Numbered from the stretch's first letter, positions 45,311-54,223 are shown. The stretch: 64,000 nucleotides of DNA from Streptomyces puniciscabiei (GCF_006715785.1 NZ_VFNX01000001.1:5002001-5066000); one strand, 5' to 3'. Notes: generated by a model from the letters alone, not told the origin. Numbers and translations: made by a program.

Positions 45311-46498
45311 CTAGCCCTGGGCCAGCCACAGGTCCGGGCCGAAGACCTCGTAGTGGATGTCGGCCGGGGCCACGCCCTTCTCGATCAGCTGGGTGCGGAC
45401 CGCCCGCATGAAGGGCAGCGGGCCGCACAGGTACGCGCGCGTGCCGGCCGCTACGGCGATGTCGGCCAGGTCGACCAGGCCGGTGCGGGTGCCCGGCTCG
45501 GCGCCCCGCTCGTAGAAGAAGTGCACGGAGGCGTCCGCGAGCTTGCCGGCGTACGTCTCGTGGTCGGTGCGCAGGGCGTGGTCGGCGGGGGAGCGGTCGC
45601 CGTGGACGACGGTGACCGGGCCGCCGTGGCCGCCCGCCGCGAGGTCGGCCAGCATCGCGATCACCGGGGTCACGCCGATGCCGGCGGAGGCGAGCAGCAG
45701 GGGGGTGCCGGCCCCGGCGTCCAGGACGAGGTCGCCGTACGGCTCGGACAGCTCCAGGACGTCACCGACGCGCACGCGCGCGTGCAGGTGGTTCGAGACC
45801 TCGCCGTCGGGCGTCGCGTCGTCGCCCTGCACCCGCTTCACGCTGAACTGGCGGAGCGTCTCGCCGGGCGCGCCGGAGAGGCTGTACTGCCGTATCTGCC
45901 GGGCGCCGTCGGGCAGCTCCACCTGGACGGAGACGTACTGGCCGGCACGGAAGTCGCGCACCGGGCCGCCGTCGGCGGGCCGCAGCCGGAAGGTGACGAC
46001 GTCCGCGGTCTCCTCGACGCGCTCCACGACCTCCCAGGGCCGGCGCTCCGTGGCGCCGCTCTCCTCGTACAGCCGCTTCTCGACGGCGATGAGCGCGTTC
46101 GCCATCAGCCAGTAGACCTCGGTCCAGGCGGCGGCCACCTCGGGCGTGACGGCCTCGCCGAGAACCTCGGCGATGGCGGCGAAGAGGTGCTCGTGCACGA
46201 TCGGGTAGTGCTCCGGGGCCACGCCCAGGGAGGCGTGCTTGTGCGCGATGCGGCCGAGCATGGCGTCCGGCCGCTGGTCCGGGCGGTCCACCAGGTGCGT
46301 GGCGAAGGCGGCGATGGATCCGGCGAGGGCCTGCTTCTGGGCGCCGGAGGCCTGGTTGCCGCGGTTGAACAGATCCCGCAGCAGTTCGGGGTGGGCGGCG
46401 AAGAGGCGGGCGTAGAAGCGCCCGGTGATCTCGCCGATAGCCGCGCCGACGGCGGGAAGGGTGGCGCGGACGGTGGCTGCGGACTGCTCGGACAGCAT
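45311..46498 (-). CDS. hmp: Flavohemoglobin, nitric oxide dioxygenase
   Basis: A 395-residue flavohaemoglobin converting NO and O2 to nitrate. The globin domain (1-140) has the distal Tyr/Gln region and the proximal-His segment IAHKHASLGV; the FAD domain (150-255) has RQYSLSGAPG; the NAD domain has LLLASAGIGVTPVIAML and YLCGPLPFMRAV. GAGGAG six bases before ATG 46498 fixes the start. An NsrR box overlaps its -35 region, so NO should induce it. Confidence 0.95.
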   Translation of the reverse strand: MLSEQSAATVRATLPAVGAAIGEITGRFYARLFAAHPELLRDLFNRGNQASGAQKQALAGSIAAFATHLVDRPDQRPDAMLGRIAHKHASLGVAPEHYPIVHEHLFAAIAEVLGEAVTPEVAAAWTEVYWLMANALIAVEKRLYEESGATERRPWEVVERVEETADVVTFRLRPADGGPVRDFRAGQYVSVQVELPDGARQIRQYSLSGAPGETLRQFSVKRVQGDDATPDGEVSNHLHARVRVGDVLELSEPYGDLVLDAGAGTPLLLASAGIGVTPVIAMLADLAAGGHGGPVTVVHGDRSPADHALRTDHETYAGKLADASVHFFYERGAEPGTRTGLVDLADIAVAAGTRAYLCGPLPFMRAVRTQLIEKGVAPADIHYEVFGPDLWLAQG

Positions 46499-46547
46499 CG
46501 GATCTCCTCGGATCTCGCCGGATCTCTTCACATCTCGGCTGATCAAA

Positions 46548-46580
46548 ACGCTAAGAAAAGTTGCATCTGAGATGCAAATT
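46548..46580 (-). promoter_or_regulatory. hmp promoter with overlapping NsrR box
   Basis: On the minus strand the -35 is TTGCAT (46577-46572) and the -10 is TAGCGT (46553-46548), 18 bp apart. TTGCATCT-G-AGATGCAA (46561-46577) is a perfect inverted repeat with one central base, flanked by A/T (AAAG and ATT). Its AGATGCAAATT half resembles the known NsrR half-site AGATGCATTT, and it covers the -35 element. Confidence 0.85.
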
Positions 46581-46823
46581 AAAGAGGCGTGGTTTCCCTC
46601 ACGTCCGAAGCGGATCGGCCATTACGGATGTCGGTCCGAACAGGCAAGATGGGCCACACGGCAGTACACCTGCCGGACGAGAGGCGTTCAGTCCCAGGAC
46701 GCATCCGCGATCAAGGTCCGCAACGCGCATGAAATGGTGTTGTGGTGGGATGCTCAGGTGCCCGACCGCCTCCCGCGGGACGGGGGACAGGCGGCCTGAC
46801 CAGCAAGGATGGGGAAGCGGAAG

Positions 46824-48185
46824 ATGGACAAGCAGCAGGAGTTCGTGCTCCGGACACTGGAGGAGCGTGACATCCGGTTCGTACGCCTGTGGTTCACGGA
46901 CGTGCTGGGCTTCCTGAAGTCCGTCGCCGTGGCCCCCGCCGAGCTGGAACAGGCCTTCGACGAGGGCATCGGATTCGACGGCTCGGCCATCGAGGGCTTC
47001 GCCCGGGTGTACGAGTCCGACATGATCGCCAAGCCGGACCCCTCGACCTTCCAGGTCCTGCCGTGGCGCGCGGAGACCCCCGGCACCGCCCGCATGTTCT
47101 GCGACATCCTCATGCCGGACGGCTCCCCGTCCTTCGCGGACCCCCGCTATGTGCTCAAGCGCGCCCTGGCCCGCACCTCCGACCTGGGCTTCACCTTCTA
47201 CACCCACCCCGAGATCGAGTTCTTCCTGCTGAAGGACCGGCCGCTGGACGGCTCCCGCCCGACCCCGGCCGACAACTCGGGCTACTTCGACCACACGCCC
47301 ACCAACGTCGGCATGGACTTCCGCCGCCAGGCGATCACCATGCTGGAGTCGATGGGCATCTCGGTGGAGTTCTCCCACCACGAGGGCGCCCCCGGCCAGC
47401 AGGAGATCGACCTGCGCTACGCCGACGCCCTCTCCACGGCGGACAACATCATGACGTTCCGCCTGGTCATGAAGCAGGTGGCGCTGGAGCAGGGGGTGCA
47501 GGCGACCTTCATGCCGAAGCCCTTCTCCGAGCACCCCGGCTCCGGCATGCACACCCACCTGTCCCTCTTCGAGGGCGACCGCAACGCGTTCTACGAGTCG
47601 GGCGCCGAATACCAGCTCTCCAAGGTCGGCCGCTCCTTCATCGCGGGCCTGCTGCGGCACGCGGCGGAGATCTCGGCGGTCACCAACCAGTGGGTGAACT
47701 CCTACAAGCGCATCTGGGGCGGCTCCGAGCGCACCGCCGGCGCCGGCGGCGAGGCCCCGTCGTACATCTGCTGGGGTCACAACAACCGCAGCGCCCTGGT
47801 CCGCGTCCCGATGTACAAGCCAGGCAAGACCGGCTCGGCCCGCGTCGAGGTCCGCTCCCTGGACTCCGGCGCCAACCCCTACCTGGCCTACGCCGTCCTC
47901 CTGGCGGCCGGCCTGAAGGGCATCGAGGAGGGCTACGAGCTCCCGCCGGGCGCCGAGGACGACGTCTGGGCCCTGTCCAACGCCGAGCGCCGCGCGATGG
48001 GCATCGAGCCGCTCCCGCAGAACCTGGGCGAGGCCCTGACCCTCATGGAGAGCAGCGACCTGGTCGCCGAGACCCTCGGCGAGCACGTCTTCGACTTCTT
48101 CCTGCGCAACAAGAAGTCGGAGTGGGAGGAGTACCGCAGCGAGGTCACGGCCTTCGAGCTGCGGAAGAACCTGCCGGTGCTGTAA
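46824..48185 (+). CDS. glnA2: Glutamine synthetase-like ligase, GlnA2 type
   Basis: A 453-residue GSI-fold ligase beginning MDKQQEFVLRTLEERDIRFV, the start I recall for Streptomyces GlnA2. Metal and substrate motifs include EIEFFLL, GAPGQQEIDLRYADAL, GSGMHTHLSLF and NNRSALVRVP. GlnA2 of S. coelicolor has been reported as a gamma-glutamylpolyamine synthetase rather than a true glutamine synthetase. The C-terminal region lacks a clear adenylylation-loop Tyr motif. ATG 46809 is five codons earlier. The upstream 240 bp shows no clear GlnR box. Confidence 0.9.
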   Translation: MDKQQEFVLRTLEERDIRFVRLWFTDVLGFLKSVAVAPAELEQAFDEGIGFDGSAIEGFARVYESDMIAKPDPSTFQVLPWRAETPGTARMFCDILMPDGSPSFADPRYVLKRALARTSDLGFTFYTHPEIEFFLLKDRPLDGSRPTPADNSGYFDHTPTNVGMDFRRQAITMLESMGISVEFSHHEGAPGQQEIDLRYADALSTADNIMTFRLVMKQVALEQGVQATFMPKPFSEHPGSGMHTHLSLFEGDRNAFYESGAEYQLSKVGRSFIAGLLRHAAEISAVTNQWVNSYKRIWGGSERTAGAGGEAPSYICWGHNNRSALVRVPMYKPGKTGSARVEVRSLDSGANPYLAYAVLLAAGLKGIEEGYELPPGAEDDVWALSNAERRAMGIEPLPQNLGEALTLMESSDLVAETLGEHVFDFFLRNKKSEWEEYRSEVTAFELRKNLPVL

Positions 48186-48443
48186 GGGGCGGGTCCCGGG
48201 GGCTCCCCTCGGCGCTCGTCCTCAGCGTTGGCGCAGGGCGGTTTCGGCGGACCGATTGGCGGTGTGCTTGACGGCAGTAAGGCGTGTCTCGACTTTCCCT
48301 TCGTCGATCAAGCACCCGTCGTCGCCCACGCTCGCTGATGTCTCCGCCCCGCTCGGCAACGTCGGCCGTCCGCTCCCGCCCAAGAGGCAGCTCGGGCTGG
48401 GCGTGGCGAAGGTTGTCGTCCGTCGTTGCTGGGCGTCACGCGC

Positions 48444-48974
48444 TTACTCGCTGGTGGGTACGGCTTGCAAGAGGTTGGGGACGCCGCAGGCACTGGCGAG
48501 GAGGTCGGCGTAGGCGGTGAGGATGTGGCGGGTGCCGGCGAGGGCTGCGCGGAGTTCGTCGGCGTGTGGCCACAGTTGTTCGTGGTCGCGGCGTGAGCGG
48601 TCTGCCGGGCGCTGGTTTTCCCAGTCCTCCAGTGCGGGGTGCCAGCGCGCGAGCAGGGGGCGGATGCCGAAGTTGAGCAGGGCGACGGCGAGATAGCCGA
48701 AGTTGTACTGGCCGTTGCGTTTGGGCTCGGCCACTTCGGGGCCGTGCCGGCGCAGGACGTCACGGGTCGTGGCGAAGAGGGAGTACAGGCTGCTGAGTGC
48801 TTCACGCAGCAGGCCCTCGTCGGCGCGGAGGGGGACCACGGAGATTCGTGTGACAAGCTCTACATAGACTTCCCAGGCTGCGCGGCGTTCGGCGTCGTTG
48901 GGTTCCCAGGTGCCGGAGATCTCCAGCACGCGCAGGTTCAGTTTCACATCCACGCTCTTGGGCGCGCGCACCAT
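48444..48974 (-). CDS. Hypothetical protein downstream of the TIR-CHAT-STAND gene
   Basis: A 176-residue soluble, mostly helical protein beginning MVRAPKSVDVKLNLRVLEIS, with no membrane segment or catalytic motif recognised. The central run RRHGPEVAEPKRNGQYNFGY separates helices rich in Ala/Leu. AGGAG eight bases before ATG 48974 supports translation. It follows the STAND gene on the same strand (178-bp gap) and ends in the 258-bp glnA2-distal gap, in which I see nothing. It may be an accessory or regulator of the STAND protein; this rests on position only. Confidence 0.75.
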   Translation of the reverse strand: MVRAPKSVDVKLNLRVLEISGTWEPNDAERRAAWEVYVELVTRISVVPLRADEGLLREALSSLYSLFATTRDVLRRHGPEVAEPKRNGQYNFGYLAVALLNFGIRPLLARWHPALEDWENQRPADRSRRDHEQLWPHADELRAALAGTRHILTAYADLLASACGVPNLLQAVPTSE

Positions 48975-49152
48975 GACCGTTCTCCTTGGCTGCTGACGGG
49001 GTGTTGTGTCCTCGGTTTCCCTGGCCCACGTTACTGGGGTGGATCACATGGCGGGGGGTGGCAGCCCACCGCGTGCTGCGGCGGCGTGGCCGATGCCGGG
49101 TTGGTGAGTCCGAGGGATCCGCGGATCGTCCACTGGGATGCCGCGCTGCGGT

Positions 49153-52100
49153 CTATTCCGGGTCCGTGCCGGTGGGATCGCCCGGGTCGGTCGGCTCCTC
49201 AGGTGGCACGGACTCGTCCTCTGGTTGCGTGGCGCTCATGATCATTGCTGCTGCCTCGTACGGCAGCAGTTCGTCGAGGAGGGATCGGAAGGCGTCGTCA
49301 CCGAGGAGAGCCCTCTGCCGGATGAGCCAGTAGAGGCTCGCATCGGGCGGACTTCCGATCTCCAGTTCAAGCGCCAACGCCCGCAACGTGTGCGACACGC
49401 CTTCGCCGGGGCGTTCCTGCTCGGTGTAGAGCGCGCCCAGCTGACCGTGGCTGGTGGCGATGCCGACGCGGTCGCCGAGCTCCTCCTCGATGGTGAGGGA
49501 GGCGCGGTAGCGTTCCTCGGCCTGCTGGTAGTCCCCCCGCTCCTGCGCGATCATGCCGAGCTGGTAGTAGCTGCGGGCGATACCCGAGCGGTCGCCGAGT
49601 TCCTCCTCGATGGTGAGGGAGGCGCGGTAGCGTTCCTCGGCCTGCTGGTAGTCCTCCTGTTCCTGCGCGATGGTGCCGAGCTGGTGGTAGCTGGTGGCGA
49701 TGCCGGCGCGGTCGCCGAGTTCCTCCTTGATGGTGAGGGAGGCGCGGTAGCGTTCCTCGGCCTGCTGGTAGTCCTCCTGTTCCTGCGCGATGGTGCCGAG
49801 CTGGTGGTAGCTGGTGGCGATGCCGGCGCGGTCGCCGAGTTCCTCCTTGATGGTGAGGGAGGCGCGGTAGCGTTCCTCGGCCTGCTGGTAGTCCCCCCGC
49901 TCCTGCGCGATGATGCCGAGCTGGTGGTAGCTGCGGGCGATGCCGGCGCGGTCGCCGAGTTCCTCCTTGATGGTGAGGGAGGCGCGGTAGCGTTCCTCGG
50001 CCTGCTGGTAGTCCCCCCGCTCCTGCGCGATCATGCCGAGCTGGTGGTAGCTGCGGGCGATGCCGGCGCGGTCGCCGAGTTCCTCCTTGATGGTGAGGGA
50101 GGCGCGGTAGCGTTCCTCGGCCTGCTGGTAGTCCCCCCGCTCCTGCGCGATGATGCCGAGCTGGTGGTAGCTGCGGGCGATGCCGGCGCGGTTGCCGAGC
50201 TCTTCTTCGATGGTGAGGGAGGCGCGGTAGCGTTCCTCGGCCTGCTGGTAGTCCCCCCGCACCTGCGCGATGATGCCGAGCTGGTGGGTGTAGGCGGCGG
50301 CTGGCTGGGACCGGTCGGGGAGCCAGGTGAGGGTCTCCTCCACCAGGTGTTGTTCCCAGTCCCAGGCTCCCCAGGTGTGCAGTTGGGAGCACACGTACCG
50401 GGTGATGGTGTCGGCCTGGTCGAGGTCGCCGGCCTGGTGGTGGTGATGTCGTCCCTCGATGAGCTGGGTGATGCGGTCGCTGGGTGGCTGGGGCCAGACG
50501 CGGACGCGCCATTGCCAGTAGGCGGCGGCCCGCTGGTGGGCTGCTTTGAGGGTGTCGGGGTGGGCGCGTTTGCGGAGGGCGTCGGCGGTCCAGTGGTGCA
50601 CGGTCAGGCCGGTGGGTGGGCTGCCCGGCTCGTCCTGGGGTGCGGGGGCCGGTGAGATCAGCCCGAGGTCCAGCAACTGCTTCAACGCCCTCTCGGCCCG
50701 CTCGTCCAGGACGACTGGGGGCCGCCGCAGCTCCTCGAAGAGGGCCCGGTATTCGGTGATTGCCCCGGGCGACCGGCCATAGCCGTCCTCCGGTCCCGCT
50801 CCGGCCGCGCGGGCCTCATCGATCCGGGCGCTCACCGTACGCAGGCGTTGGCGGAGGGCGGGGTCGGGTTGGGGAGGTGCGGTGAGGTCCGACAGCTGCC
50901 AGGCGGCCCCGGTGCAGTCGACCGGGGTGCGGTAGACGGCCATGCCTTCCAGCAGCTCTCGCGCCCCCGCCACGCCGTTGAGCTGGTCGAGCAGGGTGTC
51001 GAGGAGGATGTCGTCGACCGCAAGGGTGACGGTCTCGGCCAGCGCCGTGTCCAGATCACCCTGGACGTCTGCCATCCAACGCTCCGGATCGGGAACGCCG
51101 CGAGCCTCCAGAGCGGCCTCCATACGGTCGGCGATGTCGGGGAAACGCGCCTGGCCGCCGCGCAGCAGGGCGTCCAGGTATTCCAGCGCCCGCGGGTGGC
51201 CTCCGACATCGGCGTACGCACGCCGTTGGTCGACCGGGGTGAGGGCGTCCAGGCCGGGCAGGCGCCAGATGAGTTTGCGGGTCTCCGCCAGTGACAGCGG
51301 TCCCAGATGGTGGGCGACGAGCCGCTTGTGCGTGCGTCGGGGGAGGTGGAAGGGGTAGCGGCTGGTGACCAACAGCCGGGTGCGCGGGCTTGCCGCCACC
51401 CACGCGGCCAGCAGATGCGCGAGCTCCGCATCGGCCGGCTCCCATCCCTCGCCGGACGGCGCGGGGGTGAGGAGATCCTCGGCGTTGTCCAGGATCATCA
51501 GGGCCGGGAGCCTTGGCAGCACGATCCGGCGGACCAGCTCCCACCGGTCCCGCCACGGCGTGCGGGCATCCGTCAGGGCCACGGCGACCTGCCGCAAAGG
51601 GTCCGTCTCCGCCAGCCCTTCGGTCAGGCAGTGGGTGTTCAGGCACTGCCGCAGGGTTTCCAGGACGGCGTCGACCGTGCGGGTCGTAGCAGCGGAGACC
51701 GGTACGACCAGCCGGTGCTTCGTGCCGTAGTGGTGCAGCAGCTCGGCGGCCAGCGTGGACTTGCCGACCCCGCCGATCCCGTGCACCAGCACCCCGGCTC
51801 GCCGCGGGTCACGCAGGGCGGACAGCAGTCGGCGCAGCTCGGCGCGGCGGCCGACGAAGTCGCCGACCTTGCGGACCACCATGCCCTCATCCAGCACGGT
51901 CTCCGGCACCCCGGTCACGTGCTCGTGGCCATCGGTGCGGTCGAACAGCGGCAGTGGAGGGCCTGCCAGGAACAGTGCCGGAGTGGCCCACTCCGGCCAC
52001 CCGGTACGCGGGTCCCGGTCTTGTGTCCGGCGGCGCCGCTTTTCCAGGGTGCGGCGGGCCTTCGAGAGCGCGGTCAGCGGGTTGGGATGCTCGGCCCGCG

Positions 52101-53646
52101 CCAGCGTCTGGTACATGTCTGCGGCCAGTTCGGTGGCGTAGTGGTCGGTGACGGCTTCGGTCATCGCCAGCACCGCCGGCACCCCGCGCTCCAGCAACGC
52201 GCGTGCCAGGCCTGTACGGATCCTCCCCTCCGCTTCGGCATCAGCGGCGGGGACCGTGCCGCCGGCGTCCGGGGCCGCCTCTTCCTTGCCCGGGGGCTGC
52301 TCCGGTGATGCCTTCGCATCGTCGGGCACGGGAGTTTGGGCGGTGGAGCAGCCGGCCAGCACCACGAGCGGAACACCCCGATCGGTGGGCAGAGCCTCCA
52401 TGAATCGTTGTGCGTCGACCTCGTCGGCGTGACCCTGCCCGTCTTCGAGCAGCAGCACTCCGGGGGCGGCGTGGCAGGACAGGTGCAGGATGTGGAAACG
52501 CTCCTGCTCCAAGGCCGCACGGATCTCGGCCAGGCTGCCCCAGTTCAGCACCCGCACATACGCGCCCTGCCCGGAGCGCGCCGGGTCGACCGCGTCCAGG
52601 ATCCGGCCCAGCTCCCGTTCGTAGTCCAGCAGTTCGCCTCCGCCGGATTCGGGGCTGCTCACCACCGCCAGGATCCGCAACGGCCCCGGCACCCGCACCG
52701 CCACCGGCGGGCTGTCCCGCCGCACGGTGCGGTACAGCTCCACCTGCTCCGACAACACCAACGGGCCCGCCGCACCAGGAACGGTGAGGGTCTCCCACGG
52801 CAGATCCGCCCACCCTGGATCCCTCACCGCCAGCCCGATCCGCAACGACCCGTTCCGCGCCCGGGCCAGCTCCTCCTGGCGGGCCAGTTCACTCGCCGCC
52901 TCACCGTGGAGGAACCGCTTTCCCAGTTCCTCACCCACAGCGGCCAGGGCCGCCGCCGGCCCTGCGGGAGCGGCTGCCTCCTCCGGCGTTGGCAGCTGCC
53001 GCAGGGTCATACCGCCCGTCGCCCGCGCGCGGGCCCGTTGTAACGCCCACAGCTTCTGCTCAAGATCACCGTCCACTCCCCGCGGCGCACAGGACACCTC
53101 ACGGTCCGCGGTGGAGAACACCGTCGACTCCGTCTCGATCCGTATCTCCGCGTATGTGGGCCCATCCGGGCGGTAGGCCGTGGGCGGCAGCTTCAGCGGC
53201 GCGACGCGTTCCGGACGCTGCCCCGACGGCAGGCCCCGCACCGCCCGCTCCAACTGCCCGACCAACCCCTCGTACTGTTGCGGGGATGTCACATGACGGA
53301 AGTCGACATACAGCCGCGATGCGATGAACGGCGGCAGTTCGACCTCGCCCAGCAGGACCGGGATCAGGCGCCGTCGTCGCTCCACCGCGCCCGTCACGGC
53401 CGCCGCGAACTCCTCACCGCACCACCCGGACGTCACCCAGTGCGGACTGACGACGGCCACCACAGCACCGGCCTTCGCCAGCCCGTCCTGCAACCGCGGC
53501 GCCACCAGCTCGCCCCCGGCCACCTCCCACTGGTCCAGCCACACATCAAGGCCCAGCAGATGCAGGTTCTCCGCCAGGGCCGTCGCCCACGACTTGTCCT
53601 CATGCGCATAGGACACGAACGCGTGGAACTGTCCGGCACCCGTCAC
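49153..53646 (-). CDS. TIR-CHAT-STAND(NB-ARC)-TPR protein, NLR-like
   Basis: A 1497-residue soluble protein with four parts. Residues 7-135 are a TIR domain (FHAFVSYAHEDKSW; SGWCGEEF with the probable NADase Glu near 79). Residues about 260-560 are a CHAT caspase-like domain with His392 (LHLSCHA) and Cys433 (LAGCSTA). A STAND ATPase follows, with Walker A GIGGVGKST (623-631), Walker B MILDNAED (about 715) and VTSRYP. About 1120-1405 holds seven TPR units. The GTG at 53646 is preceded by GGGGGTG. Codon 202 is TTA. Both potential effectors look intact. Inference: a phage or stress sensor that depletes NAD and/or cleaves proteins when the TPR detects its ligand. Confidence 0.88.
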   Translation of the reverse strand: MTGAGQFHAFVSYAHEDKSWATALAENLHLLGLDVWLDQWEVAGGELVAPRLQDGLAKAGAVVAVVSPHWVTSGWCGEEFAAAVTGAVERRRRLIPVLLGEVELPPFIASRLYVDFRHVTSPQQYEGLVGQLERAVRGLPSGQRPERVAPLKLPPTAYRPDGPTYAEIRIETESTVFSTADREVSCAPRGVDGDLEQKLWALQRARARATGGMTLRQLPTPEEAAAPAGPAAALAAVGEELGKRFLHGEAASELARQEELARARNGSLRIGLAVRDPGWADLPWETLTVPGAAGPLVLSEQVELYRTVRRDSPPVAVRVPGPLRILAVVSSPESGGGELLDYERELGRILDAVDPARSGQGAYVRVLNWGSLAEIRAALEQERFHILHLSCHAAPGVLLLEDGQGHADEVDAQRFMEALPTDRGVPLVVLAGCSTAQTPVPDDAKASPEQPPGKEEAAPDAGGTVPAADAEAEGRIRTGLARALLERGVPAVLAMTEAVTDHYATELAADMYQTLARAEHPNPLTALSKARRTLEKRRRRTQDRDPRTGWPEWATPALFLAGPPLPLFDRTDGHEHVTGVPETVLDEGMVVRKVGDFVGRRAELRRLLSALRDPRRAGVLVHGIGGVGKSTLAAELLHHYGTKHRLVVPVSAATTRTVDAVLETLRQCLNTHCLTEGLAETDPLRQVAVALTDARTPWRDRWELVRRIVLPRLPALMILDNAEDLLTPAPSGEGWEPADAELAHLLAAWVAASPRTRLLVTSRYPFHLPRRTHKRLVAHHLGPLSLAETRKLIWRLPGLDALTPVDQRRAYADVGGHPRALEYLDALLRGGQARFPDIADRMEAALEARGVPDPERWMADVQGDLDTALAETVTLAVDDILLDTLLDQLNGVAGARELLEGMAVYRTPVDCTGAAWQLSDLTAPPQPDPALRQRLRTVSARIDEARAAGAGPEDGYGRSPGAITEYRALFEELRRPPVVLDERAERALKQLLDLGLISPAPAPQDEPGSPPTGLTVHHWTADALRKRAHPDTLKAAHQRAAAYWQWRVRVWPQPPSDRITQLIEGRHHHHQAGDLDQADTITRYVCSQLHTWGAWDWEQHLVEETLTWLPDRSQPAAAYTHQLGIIAQVRGDYQQAEERYRASLTIEEELGNRAGIARSYHQLGIIAQERGDYQQAEERYRASLTIKEELGDRAGIARSYHQLGMIAQERGDYQQAEERYRASLTIKEELGDRAGIARSYHQLGIIAQERGDYQQAEERYRASLTIKEELGDRAGIATSYHQLGTIAQEQEDYQQAEERYRASLTIKEELGDRAGIATSYHQLGTIAQEQEDYQQAEERYRASLTIEEELGDRSGIARSYYQLGMIAQERGDYQQAEERYRASLTIEEELGDRVGIATSHGQLGALYTEQERPGEGVSHTLRALALELEIGSPPDASLYWLIRQRALLGDDAFRSLLDELLPYEAAAMIMSATQPEDESVPPEEPTDPGDPTGTDPE
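49441..50280 (-). repeat. Seven 120-bp tandem repeats coding for TPR units
   Basis: The same 120-bp block recurs seven times in exact register; for example GGCGCGGTAGCGTTCCTCGG starts at 49501, 49621, 49741, 49861, 49981, 50101 and 50221. Each codes for 40 residues containing GDYQQAEERYRASLTI. Copies differ at few positions (GAG/AAG in EEEL/KEEL, QERG versus QEQE), in a mosaic pattern, which points to recent duplication or gene conversion. Confidence 0.95.
53041..53043 (-). other. TTA leucine codon in the TIR-CHAT-STAND gene
   Basis: Codon 202 of the gene (Leu in WALQRARA) is TTA. In Streptomyces TTA is read only by the bldA tRNA, so full translation should depend on developmental stage. The codon falls between the TIR and CHAT domains. 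Confidence 0.85.
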
Positions 53647-53887
53647 AACGCACCCCCGAACCGGGCACTCCGCAACACGTGAGCGCCCCAGCAACTGGCC
53701 TGAATGCCGGCCATACACTAGGGCACCCCACGGGACCTCACGCCCGGAATGGCCCGAAGGCCTCATACCCATCGACGTCCGGCGACAACTGGCCGTTCGC
53801 TATTCGTTCGTGTGCTCGATCTGCTTCGAACGCCGCCCCGGACCAGGTGACTTGGCCGACGTCAGGGCGTTCACATCGCCCCGGGTC

Positions 53888-53909
53888 GGCCCGCCCCTCG
53901 GGGCGGGCC
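53888..53909 (-). terminator. Hairpin terminator after the small secreted protein gene
   Basis: GGCCCGCCCC (53888-53897), loop TC, then GGGGCGGGCC (53900-53909): a perfect 10-bp stem 27 bp beyond the stop of the gene at 53936. It also isolates the STAND gene from upstream transcription. The remainder of 53647-53935 should hold the STAND promoter; I see no clear -10/-35. Confidence 0.8.
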
Positions 53910-53935
53910 GTTGCCTGTCCGTCGTCGCCGGCGCC

Positions 53936-54223
53936 TCACTGCCAGGCCGAGACCGAGTTCGAGTCCGAAACGGAGTCCGGGCGCGGCTGCTGGGCGCGTT
54001 CGGGGTGGACGTGCGGGCGGTTGTTGCAGGCGTCGTGCACCGAGCTGCCCGTCCACGGCGCGGTGAGCGGGACCAGCCCGAGGGCCGTCTCGCACAGCTT
54101 GTCCGGGGACAGGGGCCGGCCGGCGATGTTGATGCGGCCGTGGGTGCCGTCGGAGGCGTGGGCGGGGGCGGCAAGCGCGAGACCCGCGGCGGTGAGCGCG
54201 GTGAGAGCGGTGATCTTCTTCAC
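53936..54223 (-). CDS. Small secreted protein
   Basis: A 95-residue protein with a clear signal peptide (MKKITALTALTAAGLALAAP, cleavage after AHA) and a 70-residue mature part containing two cysteines (DKLCETALG and VHDACNNRP) that could form one disulfide. Function unknown. Start is GTG 54223 with no ribosome site; the terminator hairpin follows closely. Confidence 0.7.
   Translation of the reverse strand: MKKITALTALTAAGLALAAPAHASDGTHGRINIAGRPLSPDKLCETALGLVPLTAPWTGSSVHDACNNRPHVHPERAQQPRPDSVSDSNSVSAWQ

Noticed and set aside
46580..46823. GlnR boxes upstream of glnA2
   Set aside because: No pair matching the GTNAC-N6-GAAAC pattern was found.
48186..48443. A transposase or gene remnant between glnA2 and the hypothetical gene
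   Set aside because: All frames were read; none gave a recognisable family or a ribosome site.
49441..50280. CRISPR array
   Set aside because: The repeats are 120 bp, directly abutting and coding; there are no spacers and no cas genes.
49138..50655. A plus-strand open frame with repeating hydrophobic segments opposite the TPR repeats
   Set aside because: The periodicity is the complement of the 120-bp TPR repeats; it has no start context and the minus strand codes for a full TPR protein.
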